Shown here one piece after another: positions 7,885-15,258 of a stretch of 64,000 nt of DNA. The translations under genes and the position numbers were made by a program. The stretch's first letter is position 1, and the number at the start of each line of letters is the position of its first letter. The stretch comes from Micromonospora sp. WMMD1120 (GTDB lineage Bacteria; Actinomycetota; Actinomycetes; Mycobacteriales; Micromonosporaceae): NCBI RefSeq assembly GCF_029626235.1, contig NZ_JARUBO010000005.1, forward strand, positions 62,001-126,000, in the 5' to 3' direction. The notes under the pieces are model-generated. The model was not told the origin of the DNA. It worked only from the letters and a program-made list of their open reading frames with translations, and did no database searches.

Positions 7885-9055
7885 GAGCGGGCGCCTCCTC
7901 TGCCTCCGACGCGCGGTCCTTCAACTCGCGGGCTCGCCGCCGGCTCGGGATCAGGCCCTGCGGACGCAGGATCATCACCAGCACCATGGCCAGGCCGAAG
8001 ACCAACCACCGGTAGTCGGCGAAGTCGCGGAACCGCTCCGGCAGGTACGCCAACAGCACGGCGCCGAGCGAGACGCCGACCATGTTGCCGGAGCCGCCGA
8101 CCACGACCATGGCGACGAAGAGGATGGAGAGGTTCGCGTTGAACTGGGTCGGGTCGATGAACGCGTTACGGCTGCCGAAGAGGAAGCCGGACAGGCCACC
8201 GAGGGCCGCGCCCATGGCGAACGCCCACAGCTTGAACTTGAACGGGTACACGCCCATCACCGCTGCGGCGTCCTCGTCCTCGCGGACGGCGAGCCACGCG
8301 CGACCGACCCGGCTGTGCTCCAGTCGACGGACCAGGATCACCATCAGCAGTACGAAGGTGATCGCCAGCCAGTACCAGGGCTTCGCGTCGATCAGACCGA
8401 AGACCTTGTTGTCCGCCGCCGGCGGACCCTCCGGACCCGGGATGGCGGAGATGCCGACCGGACCGTTGGTGACACCGGTGGCGTTCCGGGCCACGATCCG
8501 GATGATCTCGCCGAAGCCGAGCGTCACGATGGCCAGGTAGTCACCGCGCAGCCGGAGCGTCGGCCAGCCCAGCAGCACGCCGGAGATCATCGTCAGCACG
8601 ATCGCGATCAGCAGGCAGATGCCCCAGGTGACCGCCCAGGTGGGCGGCAGGTCGAACTCCTGCTGGATCCACTTGACCACCGGCGAGTTCACCGAACCGA
8701 AGAGCGCCACGCTGTAGGCGCCGATGGCGAAGAAGCCGATGTATCCCAGGTCGAGCAGGCCGGCGAGACCGACCACCACGTTCAGTCCGATGGCGACCAG
8801 CACGTAGATGGCGCAGACGAACAGCACGCCCGCCCAGTTGTTGCCACCCTCGATCGAGTCGGTACGCAGGTCGTTCAGACCGGGGATCATGAGACCGCCG
8901 GGCAGCTTGCCCAGGTACGGCAGGGAGTAGATGAACACGAGCAGCGCGACCACGCCGATGGCCTTCTGCCACTTCGGCAGCGCCTGCCAGCGATCGCCGA
9001 TCGAGGTCAGGAAACCGACCCGACGGCGGTCTGCGGAGCGGATCTTGTCGATCAT
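7877..9055 (-). CDS. livM: Branched-chain amino-acid ABC transporter permease LivM
   Basis: A 392-residue integral membrane permease with about ten hydrophobic helices. Family segments include VGLAGLLDLGYIGFFAIGAY, the LRLRGDYLAIVTLGFGEIIRI coupling region, and GGSGNMVGVSLGAVLLAYLPE. The cytoplasmic N-terminus (MIDKIRSADRRRVG) is basic. The last codons encode an acidic tail after RRRARELK. Start ATG and livH stop overlap as ATGA. It forms the membrane channel with LivH. Confidence 0.94.
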   Translation of the reverse strand: MIDKIRSADRRRVGFLTSIGDRWQALPKWQKAIGVVALLVFIYSLPYLGKLPGGLMIPGLNDLRTDSIEGGNNWAGVLFVCAIYVLVAIGLNVVVGLAGLLDLGYIGFFAIGAYSVALFGSVNSPVVKWIQQEFDLPPTWAVTWGICLLIAIVLTMISGVLLGWPTLRLRGDYLAIVTLGFGEIIRIVARNATGVTNGPVGISAIPGPEGPPAADNKVFGLIDAKPWYWLAITFVLLMVILVRRLEHSRVGRAWLAVREDEDAAAVMGVYPFKFKLWAFAMGAALGGLSGFLFGSRNAFIDPTQFNANLSILFVAMVVVGGSGNMVGVSLGAVLLAYLPERFRDFADYRWLVFGLAMVLVMILRPQGLIPSRRRARELKDRASEAEEAPAHV

Positions 9056-10035
9056 GCGCGGGCCCTCCCGAGCGACTCACCCAACAGGCCGGTGGGCCGG
9101 AACATCAGCACCACGATCAGCACCACGAAGGCGATGACGTCCTCCCAGTTGGACGCGAAGAGCGTCGCCCCGTAGACCTCGACGATGCCGAGGAAGAGGC
9201 CGCCCAGCAGTGCGCCGCGCAGGTTGCCGATGCCGCCGAGGACCGCGGCGGTGAACGCCTTCAGACCCAGCACGAAGCCGATGCTGTTCTGGGTGAAGCC
9301 GAACCGCATGCTCCACAACAGCGCGGCGGCGCCGGCCATGATGCCACCGAGCACGAAGATCAGCATGATCACGCGCTCCTGGTTGACGCCCATCAGCGCG
9401 GCTGTCTCCGGGTTCTGGGCCACCGCCCGCACACCCCGGCCGTACCGGGTGCGGTTGATGAACCAGTCCAGCACCGCCATCATCGCGACGGCCGCGACGA
9501 AGACGATCACCTGGATGTTCGTGATCGCCGTGTTGCCGATGGTGAACAGGGTCTCCTGCTGGATGATCGTCGGCATACCGACGATCTGCCGGGGCCGGCC
9601 GAACGCCTCCGGCAGCGCGCTGCCGAGCAGCTTCGGCAGCACCTGCCCGAAGAGCTCCACGAAGACCAGCGACAGACCGATAGCGGTGATCAGGAAGATC
9701 AGCGGCGGCGCGTTCTTGCGCCGCAGCGGCCGGTACGCGATCCGTTCCAACGCCAGGGCCGTACCGCCCGAGGCGACGGCCGCGACGATCAGGCCGAGCA
9801 CCAGGAAGAGGATCGCCTGGCCGACCGGAGGGTTATTTTGCACGCCGAGCTGCGTCCACAGGATCAGCACCGCGAAGGTACCGACCATGAAGACCTCGGA
9901 GTGCGCAAAGTTGATCAGGCGAAGGACGCCGTAGACGAGGGTGTAGCCAAGCGCGATCAGGGCATAGATGGCGCCCTTGGACAGGCCATCGACCGTGTGC
10001 TGGCCGAGATGGCCGATCAGTTCATCAAAATGCAC
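9052..10035 (-). CDS. livH: Branched-chain amino-acid ABC transporter permease LivH
   Basis: A 327-residue permease starting at GTG 10033-10035 (VHFDELIGHLGQ), chosen because AAGGAG lies 7 nt upstream at 10043-10048. Family hallmarks are GLSKGAIYALIALGYTLVYG, LINFAHSEVFMVGTF, and FTAAVLGGIGNLRGALLGG near the C-terminus, with about eight transmembrane helices. A longer reading to 10086 would run through the hairpin upstream and is rejected. It overlaps livM by 4 bp. Confidence 0.94.
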   Translation of the reverse strand: MHFDELIGHLGQHTVDGLSKGAIYALIALGYTLVYGVLRLINFAHSEVFMVGTFAVLILWTQLGVQNNPPVGQAILFLVLGLIVAAVASGGTALALERIAYRPLRRKNAPPLIFLITAIGLSLVFVELFGQVLPKLLGSALPEAFGRPRQIVGMPTIIQQETLFTIGNTAITNIQVIVFVAAVAMMAVLDWFINRTRYGRGVRAVAQNPETAALMGVNQERVIMLIFVLGGIMAGAAALLWSMRFGFTQNSIGFVLGLKAFTAAVLGGIGNLRGALLGGLFLGIVEVYGATLFASNWEDVIAFVVLIVVLMFRPTGLLGESLGRARA

Positions 10036-10053
10036 CGGGGGTCTCCTTGAATC

Positions 10054-10088
10054 GAGTGCGGCCGGGGTGAGACACCCCGGCCGCACTC
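10054..10088 (-). terminator. Intercistronic hairpin between livK and livH (attenuator or mRNA stabiliser)
   Basis: A perfect 16-bp stem (10054-10069 with 10073-10088) with a 3-nt loop, in the 66-bp gap after livK and before the livH ribosome-binding site. Hairpins after the binding-protein gene are known in other ABC operons, where they raise the amount of binding protein relative to permease by partial termination or by protecting the upstream mRNA. That role here is inferred. Confidence 0.75.
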
Positions 10089-10101
10089 CACTGCCTGGGC
10101 G

Positions 10102-11253
10102 TCAGCTGAGCTTGAGCTCCTGCAGCGGCTCGATAGCGGTGCCCTTGATCTGGTAGGCCCAGATGACGACCTTGGTCGGGTCCACGTCACCCTTCGAGTC
10201 GAACTTGATGTACTTCGACACACCCTGCTTGTCGTACGACTTCACGAACGCCAGGATGTCCGCCCGGGTCTTCTTGCCGGCCTTGAAGGCGTCCAGGTAG
10301 ATGGTCGCGCCGTCGAAGCCCTCAGCGCCGTAGGAGCCCGGCGGGATGCCGAACTTCTTCTGGTAGTCGGCGGAGAAGGTGCCGCCGGCCTTGTCGGCCG
10401 GGAGGCACGGGCAGGTGATGATCGCGCCCTCGGCGCCACCGGAGGCACCCGACGGGAACGCGGTGTCGTAGAGACCGTCCGGGCCGACGAACTTGGCCTG
10501 GACACCGGCGGCACGCATCTGCTTCACCAGCGGCGCGGCCTCACGGGTGTAGCCGCCGTAGAAGACGAAGTCCGCCTGGGCGGCCTTGATCTTGGAGATG
10601 GTGGCGTCGAACTGGGTCTGCCGCTCCTGGACCTTGTCCTTGTTCACGACCAGCGGGCCGAGCTGCTTGCCCAGCTCGTCGGTGATGCCCGCGCCGTACG
10701 CGCTGGCGTCGTCGACCATGAAGACCTTCGTGGCGTTCTGGGTCTTCAGGTAGCTGGCCACCGCGCCGGCCTGGGTGCCGTCGTTGCCGACCACCCGGTA
10801 GAAGGACGTGTTGCCCTTCTGGGTCAGGTCGGTGCGGGTCGCCGAGGGGCTGACCATGGCCAGGCCGGCGGCCTGGTAGATCGGCATCGTGGCGTCCGAC
10901 TCACCGGAGAAGTGACCACCGATGACACCGAGGAACGAGTTGTCGCCCGCGATCTGGTTCGCGAACGGGGTCGCCACCGCGGGGTCACCCTGGGTGTCGA
11001 ACTCCTGCATGGTGACCTTGCAGTTCGGGTTCGCGGTGTTGAACTGCTCCACGGCGAGCTTCGCGCCGTTCAGCGACGGGATCACCAGACCCGCGTTGTC
11101 GCCGGTGAACGCACCGAAGATCGCGATCTTGCCACCGCAGTCGCCCGACGCGGTGCCACCCTCGCCGCCACCGGAATCCTGGCAACCAGCCGCAACCACC
11201 AGGGTCGCGGCGAGCGCGACGGTGCCCAGCGCCCGTACATAGCTTCGCCTCAC
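10102..11253 (-). CDS. livK: Branched-chain amino-acid ABC transporter substrate-binding lipoprotein
   Basis: A 383-residue extracytoplasmic lipoprotein that delivers substrate to LivHM. The start is GTG 11251-11253 (VRRSYVRALGTVALAAT), with GAGGAGG about 10 nt upstream. The signal peptide ends in the lipobox VAAGC with Cys24, followed by a Gly/Ser-rich linker. The mature part is a type-1 periplasmic binding fold: KIAIFGAFTGDNA, VIGGHFSGESDATMPIYQAAG, and SAYGAGITDELGKQLG. First gene of the operon. Substrate is assumed to be a branched-chain or related amino acid from family membership only. Confidence 0.93.
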   Translation of the reverse strand: MRRSYVRALGTVALAATLVVAAGCQDSGGGEGGTASGDCGGKIAIFGAFTGDNAGLVIPSLNGAKLAVEQFNTANPNCKVTMQEFDTQGDPAVATPFANQIAGDNSFLGVIGGHFSGESDATMPIYQAAGLAMVSPSATRTDLTQKGNTSFYRVVGNDGTQAGAVASYLKTQNATKVFMVDDASAYGAGITDELGKQLGPLVVNKDKVQERQTQFDATISKIKAAQADFVFYGGYTREAAPLVKQMRAAGVQAKFVGPDGLYDTAFPSGASGGAEGAIITCPCLPADKAGGTFSADYQKKFGIPPGSYGAEGFDGATIYLDAFKAGKKTRADILAFVKSYDKQGVSKYIKFDSKGDVDPTKVVIWAYQIKGTAIEPLQELKLS

Positions 11254-11618
11254 GGCTTCCTGACCTCCTCGAGATACGGACGGCGGCTGACCCGCAGCGA
11301 CGGCGACAGCAGCTGACCGCAATTCCACCCACCCCGCAGGGACACCCCCTGCGTTACGGCTCGTGATGGCGGAGCGTACCGACACGACATGTCGTCTCGG
11401 AAGGCCTGAAGGCGGGGTCTGCGAAACCGTTACGAAGACGTGGGCAATCTCGTCGATGCCCGTAACAGGTGAATCGGCCAGACGGTCCTTAAGCCCGCCT
11501 CGCGGCCCAGTCCGCGCACGCTCACCGACACGGAAAAACGCCGCCGAAACGGCTGATCACCTGCGCAGACGTCGGTTCATGACGGATCAACGCCGGAGCG
11601 CCACCCGAATGTCGGCAT
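11254..11618. promoter_or_regulatory. liv operon upstream region with a 12-bp perfect palindrome
   Basis: A 365-bp spacer between livK and a lipoprotein gene transcribed the same way. It holds a perfect 12-bp palindrome ACGACATGTCGT (11384-11395), about 130 bp upstream of the livK start, and a 7-bp GC hairpin (11335-11341/11347-11353). The palindrome is a candidate operator. No -35/-10 pair stands out and no coding region is seen. Confidence 0.4.
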
Positions 11619-12806
11619 TCAGACGCCGATGCCCGTCGCCGACCACAAACCGGCCCGCGTGCCGTCGTCGGCGGCCAACCAGCACCGGTCACCCACCGCC
11701 ACCAGCGCCACATCCCGGTCGACGCCCGCCGGCACATCGGCCGGCATCGCGACCTCCCGCCACGATTCGCCACGGTCCGTCGACACCCACACCGAGTGCC
11801 GCGACCCGTCGGCCACGGCGGCGAACAGACGATCACCGGACGACACCAACGCCACGACCACCGGCACCCCGGCGCCGGACCGTCGCCCGAACGTCCCGGC
11901 CGCCACCCAACCGGCGCCCTCCTGCCGCCACGCGCCGAACGTCGCCCCGCGCAGCCCCACCGCCACCGGCACGCCGCCGACCAGCACGACCCGCTGCAAC
12001 TCCTCGTACTCCGAGCCGCCCGGCAGCACGGTGCGTCGCCACGACCGCCCGTCCGGCGACGACCACACCGCCGGGTCCCGGTCGATCCGGCCGGCGGGCA
12101 GCAGACCACCCACCGCCAGCCACCCCGAGGAGGTCGCCACCGCGTCGAACGCCCAGGTCACACCCACCCTGTCGCTGGCCAGCTCCGGCGCGCCCTCGAT
12201 CAGCGTGAACTCGGCCGCCGCCGGCGACGCCACCCAGGACGCCGCGCCCGCCGAACGGTTGCCGACGATCAACCAACCCGGCGCGCCGGCCGTCAGGCGG
12301 GACACGTTCACCGCCGTCGGCCCGCCGTACGTCTCGAACGGCGCCTGCACCTCGACCAGCGCGCCGTCGGCCACCTGCCGCCAGGTGCTCACCCTCGGAT
12401 AGCCGTGCGCGCCGCCGACCTTCGCGCCGATCACCGCCACCCGCCCATCCCGGCAGGCCGCCGACAGGAACACGTTCTGCTTGCCGTAGAAGGACTCCGG
12501 TCGGACCGGAAGCACCGTCCAGGTCGTACCGTCCATGCTGGTCCAGGCCGCCGGGCGGGTGCCACCGGCGGAATCCGCGAGGCCACCGACCAGGAACCAG
12601 CGGCCCGCGCAGGCGGCCGCGTCGCGCAGCAGGGCGCGGCCGGCGGGACCGGGCGGGGCGGGCAGCGTCAGCGGCTGCCAGGCCGGCCGCAGCGCGGGCG
12701 CGGCGGCCGTCGTGGCTCCGGCGCCACCCGGCGTGGCCGGGCCGTCACATCCGGCGAGCAGCAGCGCGAGAAGGCCGAACACCGCGATCACCCGTCGAAC
12801 GGACAC
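11619..12806 (-). CDS. Putative sialidase-like/beta-propeller lipoprotein
   Basis: A 395-residue lipoprotein: signal MSVRRVIAVFGLLALLLAGC with the lipobox Cys at residue 20, then a Gly/Ala linker. The mature part has repeated blades with W-S/T-x-D-G motifs (WTSMDGTTW, WSSPDGRSW, WVSTDRGESWREV), typical of BNR/Asp-box or exo-sialidase-like propellers. No catalytic Arg triad can be assigned, so enzymatic activity is not implied. Start is a GTG. It lies 42 bp downstream of pdtaR, on the same strand. Confidence 0.7.
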   Translation of the reverse strand: MSVRRVIAVFGLLALLLAGCDGPATPGGAGATTAAAPALRPAWQPLTLPAPPGPAGRALLRDAAACAGRWFLVGGLADSAGGTRPAAWTSMDGTTWTVLPVRPESFYGKQNVFLSAACRDGRVAVIGAKVGGAHGYPRVSTWRQVADGALVEVQAPFETYGGPTAVNVSRLTAGAPGWLIVGNRSAGAASWVASPAAAEFTLIEGAPELASDRVGVTWAFDAVATSSGWLAVGGLLPAGRIDRDPAVWSSPDGRSWRRTVLPGGSEYEELQRVVLVGGVPVAVGLRGATFGAWRQEGAGWVAAGTFGRRSGAGVPVVVALVSSGDRLFAAVADGSRHSVWVSTDRGESWREVAMPADVPAGVDRDVALVAVGDRCWLAADDGTRAGLWSATGIGV

Positions 12807-12848
12807 CCGTCGATGCTAACGCCGCAAACGACCCGGCCGACCGCGCGC

Positions 12849-13487
12849 TCAGACGGACGGCTGCTGCGACACCTCGCCGCCGGAGGTCTCCGCGAGGATC
12901 CGCTCGGCGACCTCCTTCATTGTCATCCGGTGGTCCATCGCCGTGCGCTGGATCCACTTGAACGCCTGCGGCTCGGTCATGCCGTAGGTGGTCATCAGCG
13001 CGCCCTTCGCGCGCTCCACCGACTTGCGGATCTCCAGGCGGTCGGTCAGGCTCGCGACCTCGGCCTCCAGGGCCGCTACCTCCGAGTAACGCGACAGCGC
13101 GATCTCCACCGCCGGGACCAGGTCGCTCTTCTGGAAGGGCTTCACGAGGTACGCCATCGCGCCCGCCGCGCGCGCCCGCTCCACCAGGTCGCGCTGACTG
13201 AACGCGGTCAGGATGATCACCGGGGCGATCCGCGCGCCGGCGATGCGCTCGGCGGCGGCCAGCCCGTCCATGATCGGCATCTTGATGTCGAGGATGACCA
13301 GGTCGGGCTTCAACTCCTCGGCGAGGCGGACGGCTGTCTCGCCGTCGCCGGCCTCCCCGACCACCTCGTAACCCTCTTCGACAAGCATCTCGGCGAGGTC
13401 CAGCCGGATCAGCGCCTCGTCCTCGGCGATCAGCACGCGCCTGCGCTCGGCATCCGTCGGCGTCTCAGCCACCAGCCCTACCCCCAC
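12849..13487 (-). CDS. pdtaR: ANTAR-domain response regulator (PdtaR type)
   Basis: A 212-residue response regulator that probably acts on RNA as an antiterminator. The receiver domain (about 17-135) shows LIAEDEALIRLDLAEML, LVILDIKMPIMDG with the phospho-acceptor Asp, ILTAFSQRD and LVKPFQ. The C-terminal ANTAR domain (about 145-205) shows DRLEIRKSVERAKGALM and GMTEPQAFKWIQRTAMD. In mycobacteria PdtaR is phosphorylated by PdtaS; no histidine kinase is adjacent here. GTG 13485-13487 is used; an in-frame GTG at 13470-13472 would drop five residues and is equally possible. Its neighbourhood (pyk/tesB on one side, polA/rpsA on the other) is conserved with mycobacteria. Confidence 0.93.
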   Translation of the reverse strand: MGVGLVAETPTDAERRRVLIAEDEALIRLDLAEMLVEEGYEVVGEAGDGETAVRLAEELKPDLVILDIKMPIMDGLAAAERIAGARIAPVIILTAFSQRDLVERARAAGAMAYLVKPFQKSDLVPAVEIALSRYSEVAALEAEVASLTDRLEIRKSVERAKGALMTTYGMTEPQAFKWIQRTAMDHRMTMKEVAERILAETSGGEVSQQPSV

Positions 13488-13568
13488 CAGTTCGAACGGG
13501 CACCCGCCCAGCCGGGTGTCGCCGCCTTCAGCGTAGTGGGTATCCTGTCAGTGCTGAATCAGGGAAGC

Positions 13569-13643
13569 GCCCTCGTAGCCCAACTGGCAGCAGGCAATGG
13601 TCTCAAACTCCATACAGTGTGGGTTCGAATCCCACCGAGGGCA
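13569..13643 (+). tRNA. tRNA with CAA anticodon (nominally Leu, UUG codon) and a short variable loop
   Basis: A clear cloverleaf. The acceptor stem has seven perfect pairs (13569-13575 with 13636-13642) and discriminator A 13643. The T arm is GTGGG-TTCGAAT-CCCAC (13619-13635). The anticodon loop CTCAAAC (13602-13608) has U33 and A37, giving anticodon CAA at 13604-13606. The anticodon stem has a T-T mismatch at 31-39. The D stem has three pairs plus a C-A mismatch, with an enlarged D loop containing GG. The variable region is only ACAGT (13614-13618). Bacterial leucine tRNAs are class II with a long variable arm, so leucine identity is doubtful. The loop resembles tRNA-Trp (CTCCAAA). No CCA is encoded. 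A possible -10 (TATCCT) is at 13541-13546. Confidence 0.85.
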
Positions 13644-13661
13644 CAAATCAATGTCGTACAG

Positions 13662-14429
13662 GTGTTCGAAGATGACCCTGTGCATCCACCTGAGATCCGA
13701 GCCCGTGCTCGACGGCTCTTCCTCGCCGGCAGCACCGTGGCGGACACAGCTCGCGCTGTCGGTTTGCCATATCGGACCGTCTGGCACTGGTGCAACGACC
13801 GGCCGGACGCGAAGCAGCAGAGCACCCAGCTCCGGTGTTTCCGCTGCCGGGCGGGTGTCGACAGTCCGACAGATCCCGGCTCCTACGCATACCTGCTCGG
13901 TCTCTACCTCGGCGACGGTCACCTGGTCACGTCCGCACGTGTTCCGGTGTTGCGCATCTACTGTTCCGATGACTGGCCCGGGCTGATCGAGGCGTGCGAT
14001 GTGGCCATGCGAGCCGTGTTGGCCTCGAAGGTGCAACGGGTCCAGAAGCAGGGTTGCGTGGGCGTGCAGAGTTACGGCCTGCACTGGCCGTGCCTGCTCC
14101 CGCAGCACGGTCCCGGCAAGAAACACGAGCGACCGATCGTCCTCGCCGACTGGCAACGACCGATCATCGAGCAGCACCCCGGCGACTTCCTGCGCGGCCT
14201 GTTCCACTCCGACGGCTGTCGATGCGCCAACCGGGTGACAATGCGTGGCAGGACGTACGTCTACCCCCGCTACATGTTCGTCAACGAGTCGGCCGACATC
14301 ATGGGGCTCTGCCAGTGGGGCCTGGACCTGCTCGGCATCGCCTGGCGGATGAACCGACGCAACTCGCTGTCGGTGGCACGACGCGACGCGGTCGCCACCC
14401 TCGACCGCCACGTAGGCCCAAAATCCTGA
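13662..14429 (+). CDS. HTH plus LAGLIDADG-type protein immediately downstream of the tRNA
   Basis: A 255-residue protein from GTG 13662 (or 249 from GTG 13680). An N-terminal helix-turn-helix (about 10-45: IRARARRLFLAGSTVADTAR, GLPYRTVWHW) is followed by two LAGLIDADG-like helices, AYLLGLYLGDGHL (about 75-87) and FLRGLFHSDGCR (about 178-189), each with the Asp expected for metal binding. The rest has HKH-free endonuclease-like beta segments (VTMRGRTYVYPRYMFVNES). It resembles intein-type/homing endonucleases or their regulator derivatives. No Shine-Dalgarno is visible and the start is only 18 nt after the tRNA, so it may be made from the tRNA read-through transcript. The reading frame stays open through the tRNA, but the tRNA itself is unlikely to be translated. 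Confidence 0.7.
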   Translation: MFEDDPVHPPEIRARARRLFLAGSTVADTARAVGLPYRTVWHWCNDRPDAKQQSTQLRCFRCRAGVDSPTDPGSYAYLLGLYLGDGHLVTSARVPVLRIYCSDDWPGLIEACDVAMRAVLASKVQRVQKQGCVGVQSYGLHWPCLLPQHGPGKKHERPIVLADWQRPIIEQHPGDFLRGLFHSDGCRCANRVTMRGRTYVYPRYMFVNESADIMGLCQWGLDLLGIAWRMNRRNSLSVARRDAVATLDRHVGPKS

Positions 14430-14474
14430 CCCCCCACCCCACCCCCACCCACCCACCCACCCCACCCCCACCCG
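14427..14474. repeat. C-rich low-complexity tract of CCCA/CCCCA units
   Basis: About 45 bp made almost only of C with single A residues (CCCCACCC, CCCACCCACCCACC). The minus strand is G-rich with many G3/G4 runs, so G-quadruplex formation is possible. It sits between the LAGLIDADG gene stop and a 23-bp palindrome. Confidence 0.7.
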
Positions 14475-14476
14475 GC

Positions 14477-14543
14477 CCGGTCGATCATGAAGTTATTGCG
14501 CCGACACGCCGATGTCGCAGGCAATAACTTCATGATCGACCGG
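14477..14543. repeat. 23-bp perfect palindromic element (AT-rich core)
   Basis: Arms 14477-14499 and 14521-14543 are perfect reverse complements; the 21-nt loop contains a further 5-bp stem (CGACA/TGTCG). The arms contain GATCATGAAGTTATTGC, much more AT-rich than the surroundings. Candidate REP-like or MITE-like element. It lies 64 bp upstream of the epimerase-like gene start, so it could also end transcription from the LAGLIDADG gene. Confidence 0.75.
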
Positions 14544-14607
14544 CGTGGGGACGGCGACCCGCATGAGCGTGGGAGCCTTGCGGGGTCCACGACGGAGGGT
14601 GGTTCTG

Positions 14608-15258
14608 ATGCGGGTGGTGATCTTCGGTGCGACCGGAATGGTCGGTCAGGGCGTCCTGCGGGAGTGCCTGCTCGCCGAGGACGTGCGGGAGGTGCTCACC
14701 GTCGGCCGCCGGCCGACCGGTCAGCGGGACCCGAAGCTGCGCGAGCTGACGGTCGCCGACGTCGGTGACCTGGAGTCGGTACGCGCGGAGTTGACCGGCG
14801 TGGACGCATGCTTCTACTGCCTCGGGGTGTCCTCCCTCGGTCTCGACGAGGCCGCGTACACCCGGATCAGCTACGGCTATCCGCTGGCCGCCGCGCGGCT
14901 GCTGGCCGAGGTGAGCCCGCAGGTCACGTTCGTCTACGTCTCCGGTGTCGGCACCGATTCGAGCGGGCGGGGCCGGGTGATGTGGGCGCGGGTCAAGGGC
15001 CGTACCGAGAACGAGATCATGGGCCTGCTGCCCAACGGTTACGCGGCGCGGCCGGGGTTCATCCAGCCCACCTACGGGGCGGTGTCGCGGACCCGGGCCT
15101 ACCGGATCGGGTACGCGGCCACCCGTCCGCTCTTTCCGGTGCTGCGTCGGCTGCTGCCGAACCACGTCACCACCACCGACGGGATCGGCCGGGCGATGCT
15201 GCGGGTGACCCGGGAGGGCTCCCCGACCCGGGTGCTGGGCAACCGCGAGCTGCGCTGA
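14608..15258 (+). CDS. NAD(P)-binding epimerase/oxidoreductase-like protein
   Basis: A 216-residue short Rossmann protein. MRVVIFGATGMVGQGVLREC is the NAD(P)-binding GxxGxxG turn; TFVYVSGVGTDSSGRGRVMW carries the Ser-containing strand; RPGFIQP and a C-terminal LLPNHVTTTDGIGRAML follow. This matches small atypical SDR/HTATIP2-like epimerases. The catalytic YxxxK motif is not evident (ARVKGRTENEI occupies that place), so it may be a binding protein or use another mechanism. ATG 14608 is preferred over upstream in-frame starts because GGAGGGTGG lies at 14594-14602. The tail-to-tail neighbour abuts with no spacer. Confidence 0.8.
   Translation: MRVVIFGATGMVGQGVLRECLLAEDVREVLTVGRRPTGQRDPKLRELTVADVGDLESVRAELTGVDACFYCLGVSSLGLDEAAYTRISYGYPLAAARLLAEVSPQVTFVYVSGVGTDSSGRGRVMWARVKGRTENEIMGLLPNGYAARPGFIQPTYGAVSRTRAYRIGYAATRPLFPVLRRLLPNHVTTTDGIGRAMLRVTREGSPTRVLGNRELR

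Noticed and set aside
11796..14429. Single 877-codon protein reading through the tRNA
   Set aside because: The first two thirds are antisense to the lipoprotein and pdtaR genes; only the part after the tRNA has recognisable domains.
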